Of a stretch of DNA of 64,000 nt, positions 18,981 to 26,183 are shown one piece after another. The stretch is taken from positions 115,101 to 179,100 of the forward strand of contig NZ_PPRU01000025.1 in assembly GCF_002902285.1 (NCBI RefSeq), written 5' to 3'. Under the pieces are notes generated by a model. The model worked only from the letters and a program-made list of their open reading frames with translations, was not told the origin of the DNA and made no database searches. This DNA comes from Staphylococcus simulans. Its GTDB lineage: Bacteria; Bacillota; Bacilli; Staphylococcales; Staphylococcaceae. Made by a program: the position numbers and the translations under genes. Every line of letters starts with the position of its first letter. The first letter of the stretch is position 1.

Positions 18981-19015
18981 GCATCCACTTCATATCGGAG
19001 TGGATGTTTTATTTC
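18981..19015 (+). terminator. Terminator after the multi-pass membrane protein gene
   Basis: GCATCCACTTC pairs with GGAGTGGATGT and is followed by TTTATTTCTTT. Confidence 0.8.
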
Positions 19016-19161
19016 TTTAACTATCTACTACTTAGCGTTATATGAACCTATATAGCTCATAACAAAATAAGCAAACGCTCTTTGAATGAACATAATTGCT
19101 ATTGATTGAAACGTAATTCTGAGTGGATGATTGCTTAGCGAAAAAGAAACATAATTGCATA

Positions 19162-19194
19162 TACTCCATACCCCTATACCGTATATGTTATACT
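19162..19194 (+). promoter_or_regulatory. Putative copper-responsive promoter/operator of copB
   Basis: An extended minus-10 (TG-T-TATACT, TATACT at 19189-19194) follows a GC-patterned imperfect palindrome, CATACCCCTATACCGTATATG at 19167-19187. The ATACCCC-TAT half resembles sites bound by the copper sensor CsoR in staphylococcal cop promoters. It lies 45 bases upstream of the copB start. No csoR gene is in the window, so control would be in trans. The assignment is inferred. Confidence 0.4.
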
Positions 19195-19236
19195 AAAGTT
19201 GTATTTACTATATCAATATATTTAGGAGGTATTATT

Positions 19237-21279
19237 TTGTCTAGTCATGAACATACACATAAAAATGGACAACATAAACACCATGAGCATACGACTGATA
19301 ACGGTCACAATCATCACATGCATCATCATGGGAATTTTAAGCGTAAATTCTTTATTTCTTTAATTTTCACGATACCGATTATTATTTTATCACCTATGAT
19401 GGGTATTCAATTACCATTTCAAGTTACTTTTTCTGGATCAGACTGGATTGTTTTAATTCTATCGACCATTTTATTCTTTTATGGTGGTATGCCCTTCTTA
19501 TCAGGCGCTAAGGATGAAATCGCTTCTAAAAAACCAGGCATGATGACATTAGTAGCACTTGGTATTTCAGTAGCTTATTTCTATAGTTTATATGCATTTT
19601 ACATGAATAACTTTAGTGATTCATCGTCGCATACAATGGATTTTTTCTGGGAGTTAGCAACTTTAATTATAATTATGTTATTAGGCCACTGGATTGAGAT
19701 GAACGCAGTAGGCAGTGCTAGTAGTGCCCTTAAAAAAATGGCCGAACTACTCCCCAATACTGCAGTTAAGGTAACTGAGGATGGTCAACGTCAAAAACTT
19801 AAAATCTCGGATATTCATAATGGTGATATAGTAGAAATCAAAGCAGGTGAAAGTATTCCAACAGACGGAGTAATTGTTGATGGTAAAACATCGATTGATG
19901 AATCATTAGTTACTGGAGAATCTAAAAAAGTTCTAAAAAACAAGAACGATAATGTTATCGGTGGTTCAATGAATGGTTCTGGTACAATTCAAGTTAAAGT
20001 AACTGCAACTGGAGAAGATGGCTATTTATCTCAAGTTATGGGGTTAGTAAGCCAAGCTCAAAATGATAAATCAGATGCTGAACTTCTTTCTGATAAAGTC
20101 GCAGGATACTTATTTTATTTTGCAGTAATTAGTGGATTAATTGCGTTTATTGTTTGGATGCTGATACAAAACGATATTGATTTTGCGCTTGAACGCTTAG
20201 TAACTGTATTGGTCATTGCTTGTCCGCACGCTTTAGGTTTAGCTATACCCTTAGTTACAGCACGTTCTACTTCTATAGGTGCACATAATGGATTAATTAT
20301 AAAAAATAGAGAATCTGTAGAAATCGCACAACACATCGATTATATTATGATGGATAAAACAGGTACATTAACTGAAGGAAATTTTTCAGTTAACCATTAT
20401 GAAAGTTTTACTGACGAATTTAGTCATAAAGAAATATTAAGTTTGTTTGCTTCATTAGAAAGCAGCTCTGAACATCCGCTCGCTGTTGGAATTGTCGAAT
20501 ATGCAAAAGAAGAAAACATTTCTTATTCATATCCTGAAGATGTTAATAATATTTCAGGTGTGGGATTAGAAGGCAGTGTTGATGGTAAAGAAATTAAAAT
20601 TGTAAATGCCTCATATTTAGATAAAAAGGATTTGAAGTATAATAAAAAACAATTTAAAGAACTTGCTCAGCAAGGTAACTCTATTAGTTATTTAATTTAT
20701 GAACAACAAGTGATTGGCATTATCGCCTTAGGAGATCAAATCAAAGAAAGTTCAAAACAAATGGTCGCAGATTTAATAGCGAAAAACATCACACCAGTTA
20801 TGCTTACAGGAGATAATCATGAAGTAGCACAAGCAGTAGCTAAAGAATTGGGAATTAAAGATGTTCATGCGCAATTAATGCCTGAAGATAAAGAAAGAAT
20901 CATAAAAAATTATCAGAAAAAAGGCAGCAAAGTAATGATGGTCGGCGATGGCATTAATGATGCGCCAAGTTTAGTCAGAGCAGACATCGGAATGGCAATC
21001 GGTGCAGGCACAGACGTAGCTGTTGAATCAGGTGATGTCATACTTGTCAAAAGTAATCCTTCTGATATTATTAACTTCCTTACCCTATCAAAAAATACAA
21101 TGCGGAAAATGGTTCAAAACTTATGGTGGGGTGCTGGATATAACATCATTGCAGTACCTCTTGCAGCTGGTGTACTAGCCTTTATGGGTATAATACTCTC
21201 ACCTGCTGTCGGAGCAATACTCATGTCTTTAAGTACAATTATCGTTGCGATTAATGCTTTCACATTAAAATTAAAATAA
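19237..21279 (+). CDS. copB: Copper-exporting P1B-type ATPase CopB
   Basis: A 680-residue heavy-metal ATPase. The N-terminus is His-rich (about 15 His in the first 35 residues) in place of CxxC metal-binding domains. The membrane motif is CPH (C329-P330-H331), diagnostic of the CopB/P1B-3 class. D373 in DKTGTLTEG is the phosphorylated Asp, and TGES, HPLA and GDGINDAP are present. The start is TTG at 19237 because TAGGAGGT sits just upstream; a longer frame to 19123 lacks such a site and would run through the promoter. In staphylococci copB often rides on mobile copper islands. A terminator follows. Confidence 0.9.
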   Translation: MSSHEHTHKNGQHKHHEHTTDNGHNHHMHHHGNFKRKFFISLIFTIPIIILSPMMGIQLPFQVTFSGSDWIVLILSTILFFYGGMPFLSGAKDEIASKKPGMMTLVALGISVAYFYSLYAFYMNNFSDSSSHTMDFFWELATLIIIMLLGHWIEMNAVGSASSALKKMAELLPNTAVKVTEDGQRQKLKISDIHNGDIVEIKAGESIPTDGVIVDGKTSIDESLVTGESKKVLKNKNDNVIGGSMNGSGTIQVKVTATGEDGYLSQVMGLVSQAQNDKSDAELLSDKVAGYLFYFAVISGLIAFIVWMLIQNDIDFALERLVTVLVIACPHALGLAIPLVTARSTSIGAHNGLIIKNRESVEIAQHIDYIMMDKTGTLTEGNFSVNHYESFTDEFSHKEILSLFASLESSSEHPLAVGIVEYAKEENISYSYPEDVNNISGVGLEGSVDGKEIKIVNASYLDKKDLKYNKKQFKELAQQGNSISYLIYEQQVIGIIALGDQIKESSKQMVADLIAKNITPVMLTGDNHEVAQAVAKELGIKDVHAQLMPEDKERIIKNYQKKGSKVMMVGDGINDAPSLVRADIGMAIGAGTDVAVESGDVILVKSNPSDIINFLTLSKNTMRKMVQNLWWGAGYNIIAVPLAAGVLAFMGIILSPAVGAILMSLSTIIVAINAFTLKLK

Positions 21280-21296
21280 ATGATTCAATGAGATAT

Positions 21297-21335
21297 AACC
21301 ACTTTCATCAACAATTTATGAAAGTGGTTATTTTT
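21297..21335 (+). terminator. Terminator of copB
   Basis: AACCACTTTCAT pairs perfectly with ATGAAAGTGGTT around a nine-base loop, followed by ATTTTT. Confidence 0.9.
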
Positions 21336-21394
21336 AGTAAATGCCTATTTATTTGTACTATTGACCAGTTACAAAGGGAAAAGGGCTCTTCACA

Positions 21395-21432
21395 AAAATA
21401 AAAAAAGCCAAATGATTATGCATCAATTGGCT
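21395..21432 (-). terminator. Terminator of the predicted mini-ORF small RNA
   Basis: On the minus strand AGCCAATTGATgc pairs with TCATTTGGCT around a short loop and is followed by TTTTTTATTTTT. No annotated gene ends here, which is part of the case for a small transcript. Confidence 0.75.
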
Positions 21433-21577
21433 ACTACTTTTAAAAATTCAACTTAAGTAGGCATGAACTCTCCTCTTTATAAATCTTCAACTTTAAACTG
21501 GCATGAACTCTCCTTTTTGAATCATTCAACTTAAATAGGCATGAATACTCCTACTTTTATTCACATGTGTTGTATTC
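21398..21577 (-). ncRNA. Predicted ~180-nt RNA with three tandem SD-ATG-Pro-X-stop modules
   Basis: A minus-strand unit bounded by a sigma-A-like promoter (21584-21613) and an intrinsic terminator (21395-21432). Inside are three imperfect repeats of about 39 bases. Each has GGAG, five bases, ATG, a proline codon, one variable codon and TAA: 21531-21542 (Met-Pro-Ile), 21493-21504 (Met-Pro-Val) and 21453-21464 (Met-Pro-Thr). The spacing from GGAG to ATG is ideal in all three. The repeats are visible directly; that the RNA exists, and whether it is translated, titrates ribosomes or acts as an antisense partner, is inference. I do not recognise it as a known family. Confidence 0.55.
21446..21562 (-). 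repeat. Three tandem ~39-bp imperfect repeats
   Basis: Units begin near 21448, 21487 and 21526, an exact 39-base step measured on the shared TCAACTT block, and share GGCATGAA-TCTCCT on the plus strand. Divergence between units is concentrated outside the SD-ATG-CC core, which suggests the core is what is kept. Confidence 0.85.
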
Positions 21578-21583
21578 AAATGC

Positions 21584-21613
21584 ATTATACACTAAGCGTT
21601 ATTTTCGACACAA
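21584..21613 (-). promoter_or_regulatory. Promoter of the mini-ORF RNA
   Basis: Minus strand TTGTGT, 18 bases, TATAAT (21589-21584), preceded by TG-T. The minus-10 is a perfect consensus; the minus-35 keeps only TTG. Expected start near 21577. Confidence 0.6.
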
Positions 21614-21657
21614 GAAATTTTATAATGATAACAAATAATAGTTCACATTAAAATTGA

Positions 21658-21701
21658 TTTAGTTGATTCCTTTTAACTTAAAAGGGTATTAAACAACTAA
21701 A
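21658..21701 (+). promoter_or_regulatory. Leader hairpin before the lipoprotein gene
   Basis: TTTAGTTG pairs with CAACTAAA, enclosing a second perfect stem CCTTTTAA/TTAAAAGG. The helix ends 25 bases before the lipoprotein ATG and has no U-run, so it is either an operator-like palindrome or an mRNA-stabilising structure. Confidence 0.45.
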
Positions 21702-21725
21702 TACATAGAAAAGGATGAACCAATC

Positions 21726-22328
21726 ATGAAAAAGTTAATTATACCGTTATTTAGTTCCCTATTACTATTAACTGCTTGTGGTAATAGTGATGAAAGTAAT
21801 AAAGAAACTGCGAAAAACGAAACTAAAACACATGAAAAAGAGAATAAAAATAAGGAAAAAAAACAGAAGAAGAAAAATGAACAAAATAATAATCAAGAAA
21901 AACAAGAAAATAGTGAATCTACAGAACAAGTTAATGAAGATTCTGTAAACGATCAAGCAAATATTGAAAATTCTTTCACACAACAAAATGTTAATGAACA
22001 AAACCAACAAAAAGTAGATTCAAATCAAGAGCACTATCAAAGCAACACACAAGAACCAACATATGAAGAGCAAATGCGTGCCAATGCAGAAGTAGCTAAA
22101 CAACATGGATATACCGGAATACCTAATGGTGATATGGGGGCTACTGAAGAAATGAATGAATTTTTGCAAAATCAAAATAATAATCATGAAACAGAAAGTA
22201 AACCAAGTAATTGGATTCAGGATCAAATAGACTGGAATAATGCAACTGAGTCGGAAAAAGAACAAATTAGAAAAAACGATGCTGAAAAATATGGAGTTGA
22301 ATATAATCCTGAAGATTATATTGAATAG
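21726..22328 (+). CDS. Secreted lipoprotein, Asn/Lys/Glu-rich
   Basis: A 200-residue lipoprotein: signal peptide MKKLIIPLFSSLLLLTACG with lipobox LTAC, so it is cleaved before C18 and lipid-anchored outside the membrane. Residues 25-125 are a low-complexity charged linker. The last 80 residues (from YEEQMRANAEVAKQHGYTG) look folded, ending with several Trp/Asp residues. AAGGATG precedes the ATG. Base composition is AT-richer than the flanking core genes, fitting an accessory origin. No specific function recognised. It lies next to copB but is not in its operon. Confidence 0.7.
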   Translation: MKKLIIPLFSSLLLLTACGNSDESNKETAKNETKTHEKENKNKEKKQKKKNEQNNNQEKQENSESTEQVNEDSVNDQANIENSFTQQNVNEQNQQKVDSNQEHYQSNTQEPTYEEQMRANAEVAKQHGYTGIPNGDMGATEEMNEFLQNQNNNHETESKPSNWIQDQIDWNNATESEKEQIRKNDAEKYGVEYNPEDYIE

Positions 22329-22376
22329 CATTGTATAAATGTTATCTGTATAATCTACCTCAAATCATACAAAGAT

Positions 22377-22424
22377 AAAACCATTCAAGCTTCTTGTATT
22401 TCAAGTGCTTGAATGGTTTTTAAT
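22377..22424 (+). terminator. Terminator of the lipoprotein gene
   Basis: AAAACCATTCAAGC pairs perfectly with GCTTGAATGGTTTT, followed by TAATAAAA. Confidence 0.85.
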
Positions 22425-22594
22425 AAAAAGAATTCAAAAATGTGAACTAATTACAAACTGCAATAAAAGAAAGTCATATAAAAAGATATAACCCTAATAA
22501 CATAAAAATGTTTTAGATAAAAAATTAATTAGACAATTTTAGTACGGCGCACTTTAACAAAGATTTTCTACTGTTACTTCAACATTAATATATT

Positions 22595-22835
22595 TCATTC
22601 ATAATGATATTTACAAGAAGCAACTAATATAGATTCATTAGTCACTTGATAAACTAATCTATATTCTTGTGTAATTCGTCTACTCTACCAACCAGTGAAT
22701 TGTCCTTTTAACAATTCCTTCTAACATGCCATCTCTTTCAATGCTCTTAATCAAAACAATGATTTTCTTCCCTACTTTTTTATCTTGAACTAGCCAGTTC
22801 TTATAATCTTCAGATGTAATTACTTATCGATTCAT
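22595..22835 (-). pseudogene. Decayed YoeB/Txe-type mRNA interferase toxin
   Basis: The minus strand reads MNR, stop, VITSEDYKNWLVQDKKVG, then KKIIVLIKSIERDGMLEGI. After a frameshift that also removes the usual GKPE-like turn, it reads LKGQFTGW, stop, SRRITQEYRLVYQVTNES, then ILVASCKYHYE. This is the full YoeB/Txe architecture including the C-terminal SCKYHY motif. Three lesions kill it: TAA at codon 4, the frameshift near 22710, and TAG where Tyr normally follows Trp. The ATG lies inside the antitoxin stop region (ATGA overlap), the normal coupling of such pairs. Confidence 0.8.
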
Positions 22836-23086
22836 ACTTGTACCACTTTACCTTTTTCTAGTTATTCCATTGATTGTTTTAAATATGCTGTATTGGCAGA
22901 GTTCTGTTGTAAATAGAGAATTTCTATGTTTGTACTATGATCTGACCCAGAAACCAAAACACCGTTATTGTTATTTGGTGTAGTAGTATTAGCTTCATCA
23001 TTTTTGTTTGGTTGATTCATTGAATGTAATTCATTAAACATGGTTATCACCACTGCTATCAAAGAAAACTTATACTTATATTGCAT
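22832..23086 (-). pseudogene. Decayed YefM/Axe-type antitoxin
   Basis: The readable part is PNNNNGVLVSGSDHS, then EILYLQQNSANTAYLKQSME, an in-frame TAA (Gln codon changed), then LEKGKVVQV. The ETLYL-QQ-NA-LxQSI-LE-GK pattern is typical of the C-terminus of staphylococcal and enterococcal YefM/Axe antitoxins. The N-terminal DNA-binding half is corrupted. It is directly upstream of the toxin relic with an ATGA junction. No functional pair remains. Confidence 0.7.
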
Positions 23087-23202
23087 ATATTATAATAGTA
23101 TTTCTTTATAACTATAATATCCAAAAAAATGTCATGAGCTTTTTAAAACAGTCTGCATATGTCCATTTTAATAAATACTATTCTTAAAAAAGATTCTCAA
23201 CC

Positions 23203-23240
23203 AAAAAAACTCTAACCCCTTGATATCCAAGAAGTTAGAG
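23203..23240 (-). terminator. Terminator of the first tRNA operon
   Basis: CTCTAAC..CTTG pairs with CAAG..GTTAGAG; the minus strand continues with TTTTTTT. It lies 70 bases beyond tRNA-Ser. Confidence 0.85.
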
Positions 23241-23310
23241 AAAAACAAAGCATCTATATTGAGTTAAAACGTAAGTTATAATTAATTTCAATTTAGTCTT
23301 ATGATGATAA

Positions 23311-23399
23311 CGGAGAGTGAGGGATTCGAACCCTCGAGACGCTTGTGGCGCCTACACACTTTCCAGGCGTGCTCCTTCGGCCAACTCGGACAACTCTCC
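23311..23399 (-). tRNA. tRNA-Ser(GGA)
   Basis: Class II tRNA with long variable arm, anticodon loop CTGGAAA, and GGTTCGAATCC T-arm. Last gene of the eight-tRNA operon. Confidence 0.95.
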
Positions 23400-23447
23400 A
23401 TGTATACAAATTAAAAAATCAGAAACGATAATTCGTTTCTGATTGAA

Positions 23448-23519
23448 TGACTCCTACGGGACTCGAACCCGTGTTACCGCCGTGAAAGGGCGGTGTCTTA
23501 ACCGCTTGACCAAGGAGCC
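23448..23519 (-). tRNA. tRNA-Glu(TTC)
   Basis: Cloverleaf with GGCTCCT acceptor arm, anticodon loop CTTTCAC, and GGGTTCGAGTCCC T-arm. Confidence 0.96.
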
Positions 23520-23523
23520 GTGG

Positions 23524-23595
23524 CTCCACAGGTAGGACTCGAACCTACGACCGATCGGTTAACAGCCGATAGCTCTACCACTGAGCTACTGTGGA
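23524..23595 (-). tRNA. tRNA-Asn(GTT)
   Basis: Anticodon loop CTGTTAA, discriminator G, CCA encoded at 23521-23523. Confidence 0.95.
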
Positions 23596-23611
23596 ATAAT
23601 AAGTAATTTGG

Positions 23612-23682
23612 AGCGGGTGATGGGAATCGAACCCACAACATCAGCTTGGAAGGCTGAGGTTTTGCCATTAAACTACACCCGC
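23612..23682 (-). tRNA. tRNA-Gly(TCC), proteinogenic type
   Basis: Anticodon loop CTTCCAA, D-loop AATGGCA keeping the GG pair, and canonical GGGTTCGATTCCC T-arm; CCA encoded. It contrasts with the four variant Gly(UCC) genes at 61.7-62.0 kb and is presumably the one used in translation. Confidence 0.95.
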
Positions 23683-23696
23683 ATTAACGATTATGG

Positions 23697-23770
23697 GGCG
23701 GCTGATGGGAATCGAACCCACGAATGTCGGAACCACAATCCGATGTGTTAACCACTTCACCACAACCGCC
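23697..23770 (-). tRNA. tRNA-His(GTG)
   Basis: Anticodon loop ATTGTGG with the extra G at minus 1 opposite C73; CCA encoded. Nearly identical to the second copy at 62209. Confidence 0.95.
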
Positions 23771-23792
23771 AGACAAATAATAAAAATAAGAA

Positions 23793-23865
23793 TGGTTCAG
23801 GACAGAGTCGAACTGCCGACACATGGAGCTTCAATCCATTGCTCTACCAACTGAGCTACTGAACC
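23793..23865 (-). tRNA. tRNA-Phe(GAA)
   Basis: Anticodon loop TTGAAGC, GGTTCAG acceptor arm. The second copy at 62541 differs by a compensated pair in the acceptor stem (G7-C66 here, A7-T66 there). Confidence 0.95.
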
Positions 23866-23879
23866 TTAATTAATAATGG

Positions 23880-23952
23880 CGGTCCCGACGGGAATCGAAC
23901 CCGCGATCTCCTGCGTGACAGGCAGGCGTGTTAACCGCTACACTACGGGACC
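23880..23952 (-). tRNA. tRNA-Asp(GTC)
   Basis: Anticodon loop CTGTCAC, GGTCCCG acceptor arm. A second copy lies at 62634. Confidence 0.96.
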
Positions 23953-23972
23953 CCTTGAAAAAAGATATGTAT

Positions 23973-24045
<73 letters not shown>

Positions 24046-24077
24046 GTAATATTATTAATCTTGCGACTTACCTATTC

Positions 24078-24107
24078 ATCATATCACAATTTGTTAACCA
24101 ATGTCAA
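24078..24107 (-). promoter_or_regulatory. tRNA operon promoter, proximal (P2)
   Basis: Minus strand TTGACA, 18 bases, TATGAT, ending 33 bases before tRNA-fMet. Near-consensus sigma-A promoter. Confidence 0.8.
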
Positions 24108-24191
24108 ACCTTTTTTAACAATTTGTGAATTTTATTTTCAAAATGTTAAAGTTGTTTCGAATTTGTTATCTCTTTTTTCAAGACAATACCT

Positions 24192-24220
24192 AGTATATCG
24201 ACTTCCCTATCTTGCGTCAA
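24192..24220 (-). promoter_or_regulatory. tRNA operon promoter, distal (P1)
   Basis: Minus strand TTGACG, 17 bases, TATACT, about 115 bases upstream of P2. AT-rich tracts upstream may act as UP elements. Tandem strong promoters are usual for stable RNA operons. The remaining 24.2-24.4 kb shows no gene. Confidence 0.75.
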
Positions 24221-24399
24221 CCAGTTTCTGTTAGAAATAAGTGTAATAAATATATAATTGTTATAAATTTTTATATTTAGAGTGCAAATGGTCTCTTTTT
24301 ATTTACAAATCAGTGATGCTTAAGCTTTCCTTTTGTAAATTTCTTTAAGGTTACAGTAGATATTGCGTTATTTTATATCCCCTCTTAATAAAAATTCAG

Positions 24400-24437
24400 C
24401 AACTTAAAACGCGAATCATGCTTCAAGTTTTAAGTTA
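24400..24437 (-). terminator. Terminator of nadS-niaR
   Basis: AACTTAAAAC pairs with GTTTTAAGTT on the minus strand, followed by GCTGAATTTTTATT, 20 bases after the niaR stop. Confidence 0.7.
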
Positions 24438-24456
24438 CTGATTATTAATTTTATAT

Positions 24457-24990
24457 TTAAACCATTTCTTCGCTTTCTGCGAGAAAGCCATTTCGATTCA
24501 AATCATCTATCGCATTATCTAAGATCTTTTCAGTGTCTGCAGATAATGTATGCAGATGAATACCATCTGTTAATTTCGCTAACATTGTACCTTTAAAGCG
24601 TGTCATTTCTTCTACAAACGCTTGAATATCTTCTTCAGTTTCAATCATCAATTCAGCACGGATACTGCCATATACAGGATGCTCAACAGAAACATCATCA
24701 ATCATTGCGCCATTTTCAACGATAAGTTTTAATTCTTCTTCCATCTCATCATAATCATGTTGGCACATTACCACACGTTTACAGCTTTTTCCTTGAGGTT
24801 CAATGTCCATAAAGTAACCCTTGCTTGTTGAACTGATCGCATATTCTTTCGTTTTTAAGTGTGAGATATCTTTCACGATAATTTGTCGCGAGACACCAAA
24901 ACGTTCACTCAGTTCTGAACCTTTAATGGGTCGTGTCGAACTTTGTAAGAGTTCAACGATTTCAGTTCGTCGCTGATCCGCTTGACTCAT
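24457..24990 (-). CDS. niaR: Niacin-responsive repressor NiaR (YrxA)
   Basis: A 177-residue transcription factor. Residues 8-60 are a winged helix (HTH_11: IKGSELSERFGVSRQIIVKDISHLK). The rest is the 3H domain with its conserved histidines (CQHDYDEM, VEHPVYGSI, DGIHLHTLS), which bind a metal and nicotinate. NiaR represses NAD synthesis genes when niacin is present. It overlaps the end of nadS by 29 bases, the same arrangement as B. subtilis nifS-yrxA, and is divergent from nadBCA. Confidence 0.92.
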   Translation of the reverse strand: MSQADQRRTEIVELLQSSTRPIKGSELSERFGVSRQIIVKDISHLKTKEYAISSTSKGYFMDIEPQGKSCKRVVMCQHDYDEMEEELKLIVENGAMIDDVSVEHPVYGSIRAELMIETEEDIQAFVEEMTRFKGTMLAKLTDGIHLHTLSADTEKILDNAIDDLNRNGFLAESEEMV

Positions 24991-26080
24991 GGGCAGCCAC
25001 TCCTTCTAATATCTTATCTATTTCATTAAAACATGTATCAATTTCACCTAATGTTGAATTGCTTGAAAATGAAATACGTACATATTGATCCGCTTCATGT
25101 TCTGTTTGTTTAATCTTCTCAATTAAACCCTCACTCAATAATAAACCATGACCGCATGCTGTACCAGTTGAGATACATATATTACGGCTAGATAAAGATT
25201 GCATAATATATTGACCTTCAAATTGCGGTGTTAACAATCCAATAATATGAGGTGCTTGTTTATCACTTCTTAATACACTAAAACCAGATGCTAAAGCACG
25301 TTCAGTCGCATATTGATGGAGCTTTGTTAAATGTTCATAATGCGCATCTAATGATAAAGCTCTTGTCATTGCTAAGATGCCAGGCACATCTAACGTACCA
25401 TTACGTGTACCTTCTTCATGGAAGTAATGTATATTTGTAGGTCGCACTGACTTGTGTTCAATCAACAATGCCCCTACACCTTTAGTACCTTTAAATTTAT
25501 GTCCAGAGAACGCATATGAAGTAAAAGCTTGAATCGCTTTATCTTCAATCTTTTGTACAGCTTGGACACCATCCACATGAAATGGAATATTGTATGCTTG
25601 TGCGAATTCAGCAATTTCATGCACTGGTAGAATATAACCAATTTCAGAATTCACATGTTGTGCAATAATCAATACTGTCTCATTATCTACTAGTGCTTCT
25701 AAAGCTGCTAAGTCGATTGCACCTTCGTTTGTTAAAGGCATTTCTACGATTTCAAATTGTTTTTTATATGGTTCTAATGCTGCATAAATAGAAGGATGCT
25801 CATAAGGCGAAACTAAAACCTTTCCTTCTTGTGCTTGTGATAAATAAATATCAATTGCGATTTGGTTTGCATGTGATCCACTTGTTGAGAATAAAACTTC
25901 TTTATCCGTATTGAAATGTTTTTGAATATAGTGTCGGCTAGAATTCAAAGCTTCTCTTGCCATTTCTCCACCGACATGTAAACTCTCACTATTAAAAAAC
26001 AACGTTTGTTGTGCTTCATTATATATTGCCAGCGCTTCTTTTGATGGTTGTGTTGTCGCTGCATTATCTAAATAAATCAT
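24962..26080 (-). CDS. nadS: NAD-pathway cysteine desulfurase NadS (NifS/IscS-like)
   Basis: A 372-residue PLP enzyme that mobilises sulfur from cysteine. The PLP lysine is in SGHKFKGTKGVG (about residue 195) and the catalytic cysteine in STGTACGHG (about 311). The N-terminus MIYLDNAATT is the NifS signature. Being divergent from nadBCA and coupled to niaR, its job is almost certainly building the 4Fe-4S cluster of quinolinate synthase NadA, as shown for the Bacillus homologue. Confidence 0.9.
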   Translation of the reverse strand: MIYLDNAATTQPSKEALAIYNEAQQTLFFNSESLHVGGEMAREALNSSRHYIQKHFNTDKEVLFSTSGSHANQIAIDIYLSQAQEGKVLVSPYEHPSIYAALEPYKKQFEIVEMPLTNEGAIDLAALEALVDNETVLIIAQHVNSEIGYILPVHEIAEFAQAYNIPFHVDGVQAVQKIEDKAIQAFTSYAFSGHKFKGTKGVGALLIEHKSVRPTNIHYFHEEGTRNGTLDVPGILAMTRALSLDAHYEHLTKLHQYATERALASGFSVLRSDKQAPHIIGLLTPQFEGQYIMQSLSSRNICISTGTACGHGLLLSEGLIEKIKQTEHEADQYVRISFSSNSTLGEIDTCFNEIDKILEGVAAHESSGSATN

Positions 26081-26138
26081 ATCTTTTCTCCCCCACTTGC
26101 AATTATCTTACTTTTATGACAAAATCATTGCATACATA

Positions 26139-26150
26139 TATGTTAACATA
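26139..26150. promoter_or_regulatory. Candidate NiaR operator between nadS and nadB
   Basis: A perfect 12-bp palindrome, TATGTTAACATA, sits in the roughly 100-base divergent promoter region, 33 bases before the nadB ATG. Position and symmetry suit the NiaR operator; I cannot confirm the consensus from memory, so this is inferred. Confidence 0.4.
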
Positions 26151-26183
26151 ATTGTATATATTAATGTAAATAGAGGTGTAAAC

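Noticed and set aside
19123..19236. N-terminal extension of CopB by 38 residues
   Set aside because: It would run through the promoter and operator region; the TTG at 19237 has a strong AGGAGGT site and starts the His-rich tail typical of CopB.
21446..21562. Mini CRISPR array (three 39-base units)
   Set aside because: No constant-length unique spacers: the units abut and carry SD-ATG cores; no cas genes nearby.
21768..22331. Minus-strand Ile/Phe-rich open frames opposite the lipoprotein
   Set aside because: Artefact of the Asn/Lys-rich plus-strand gene; no start signals.
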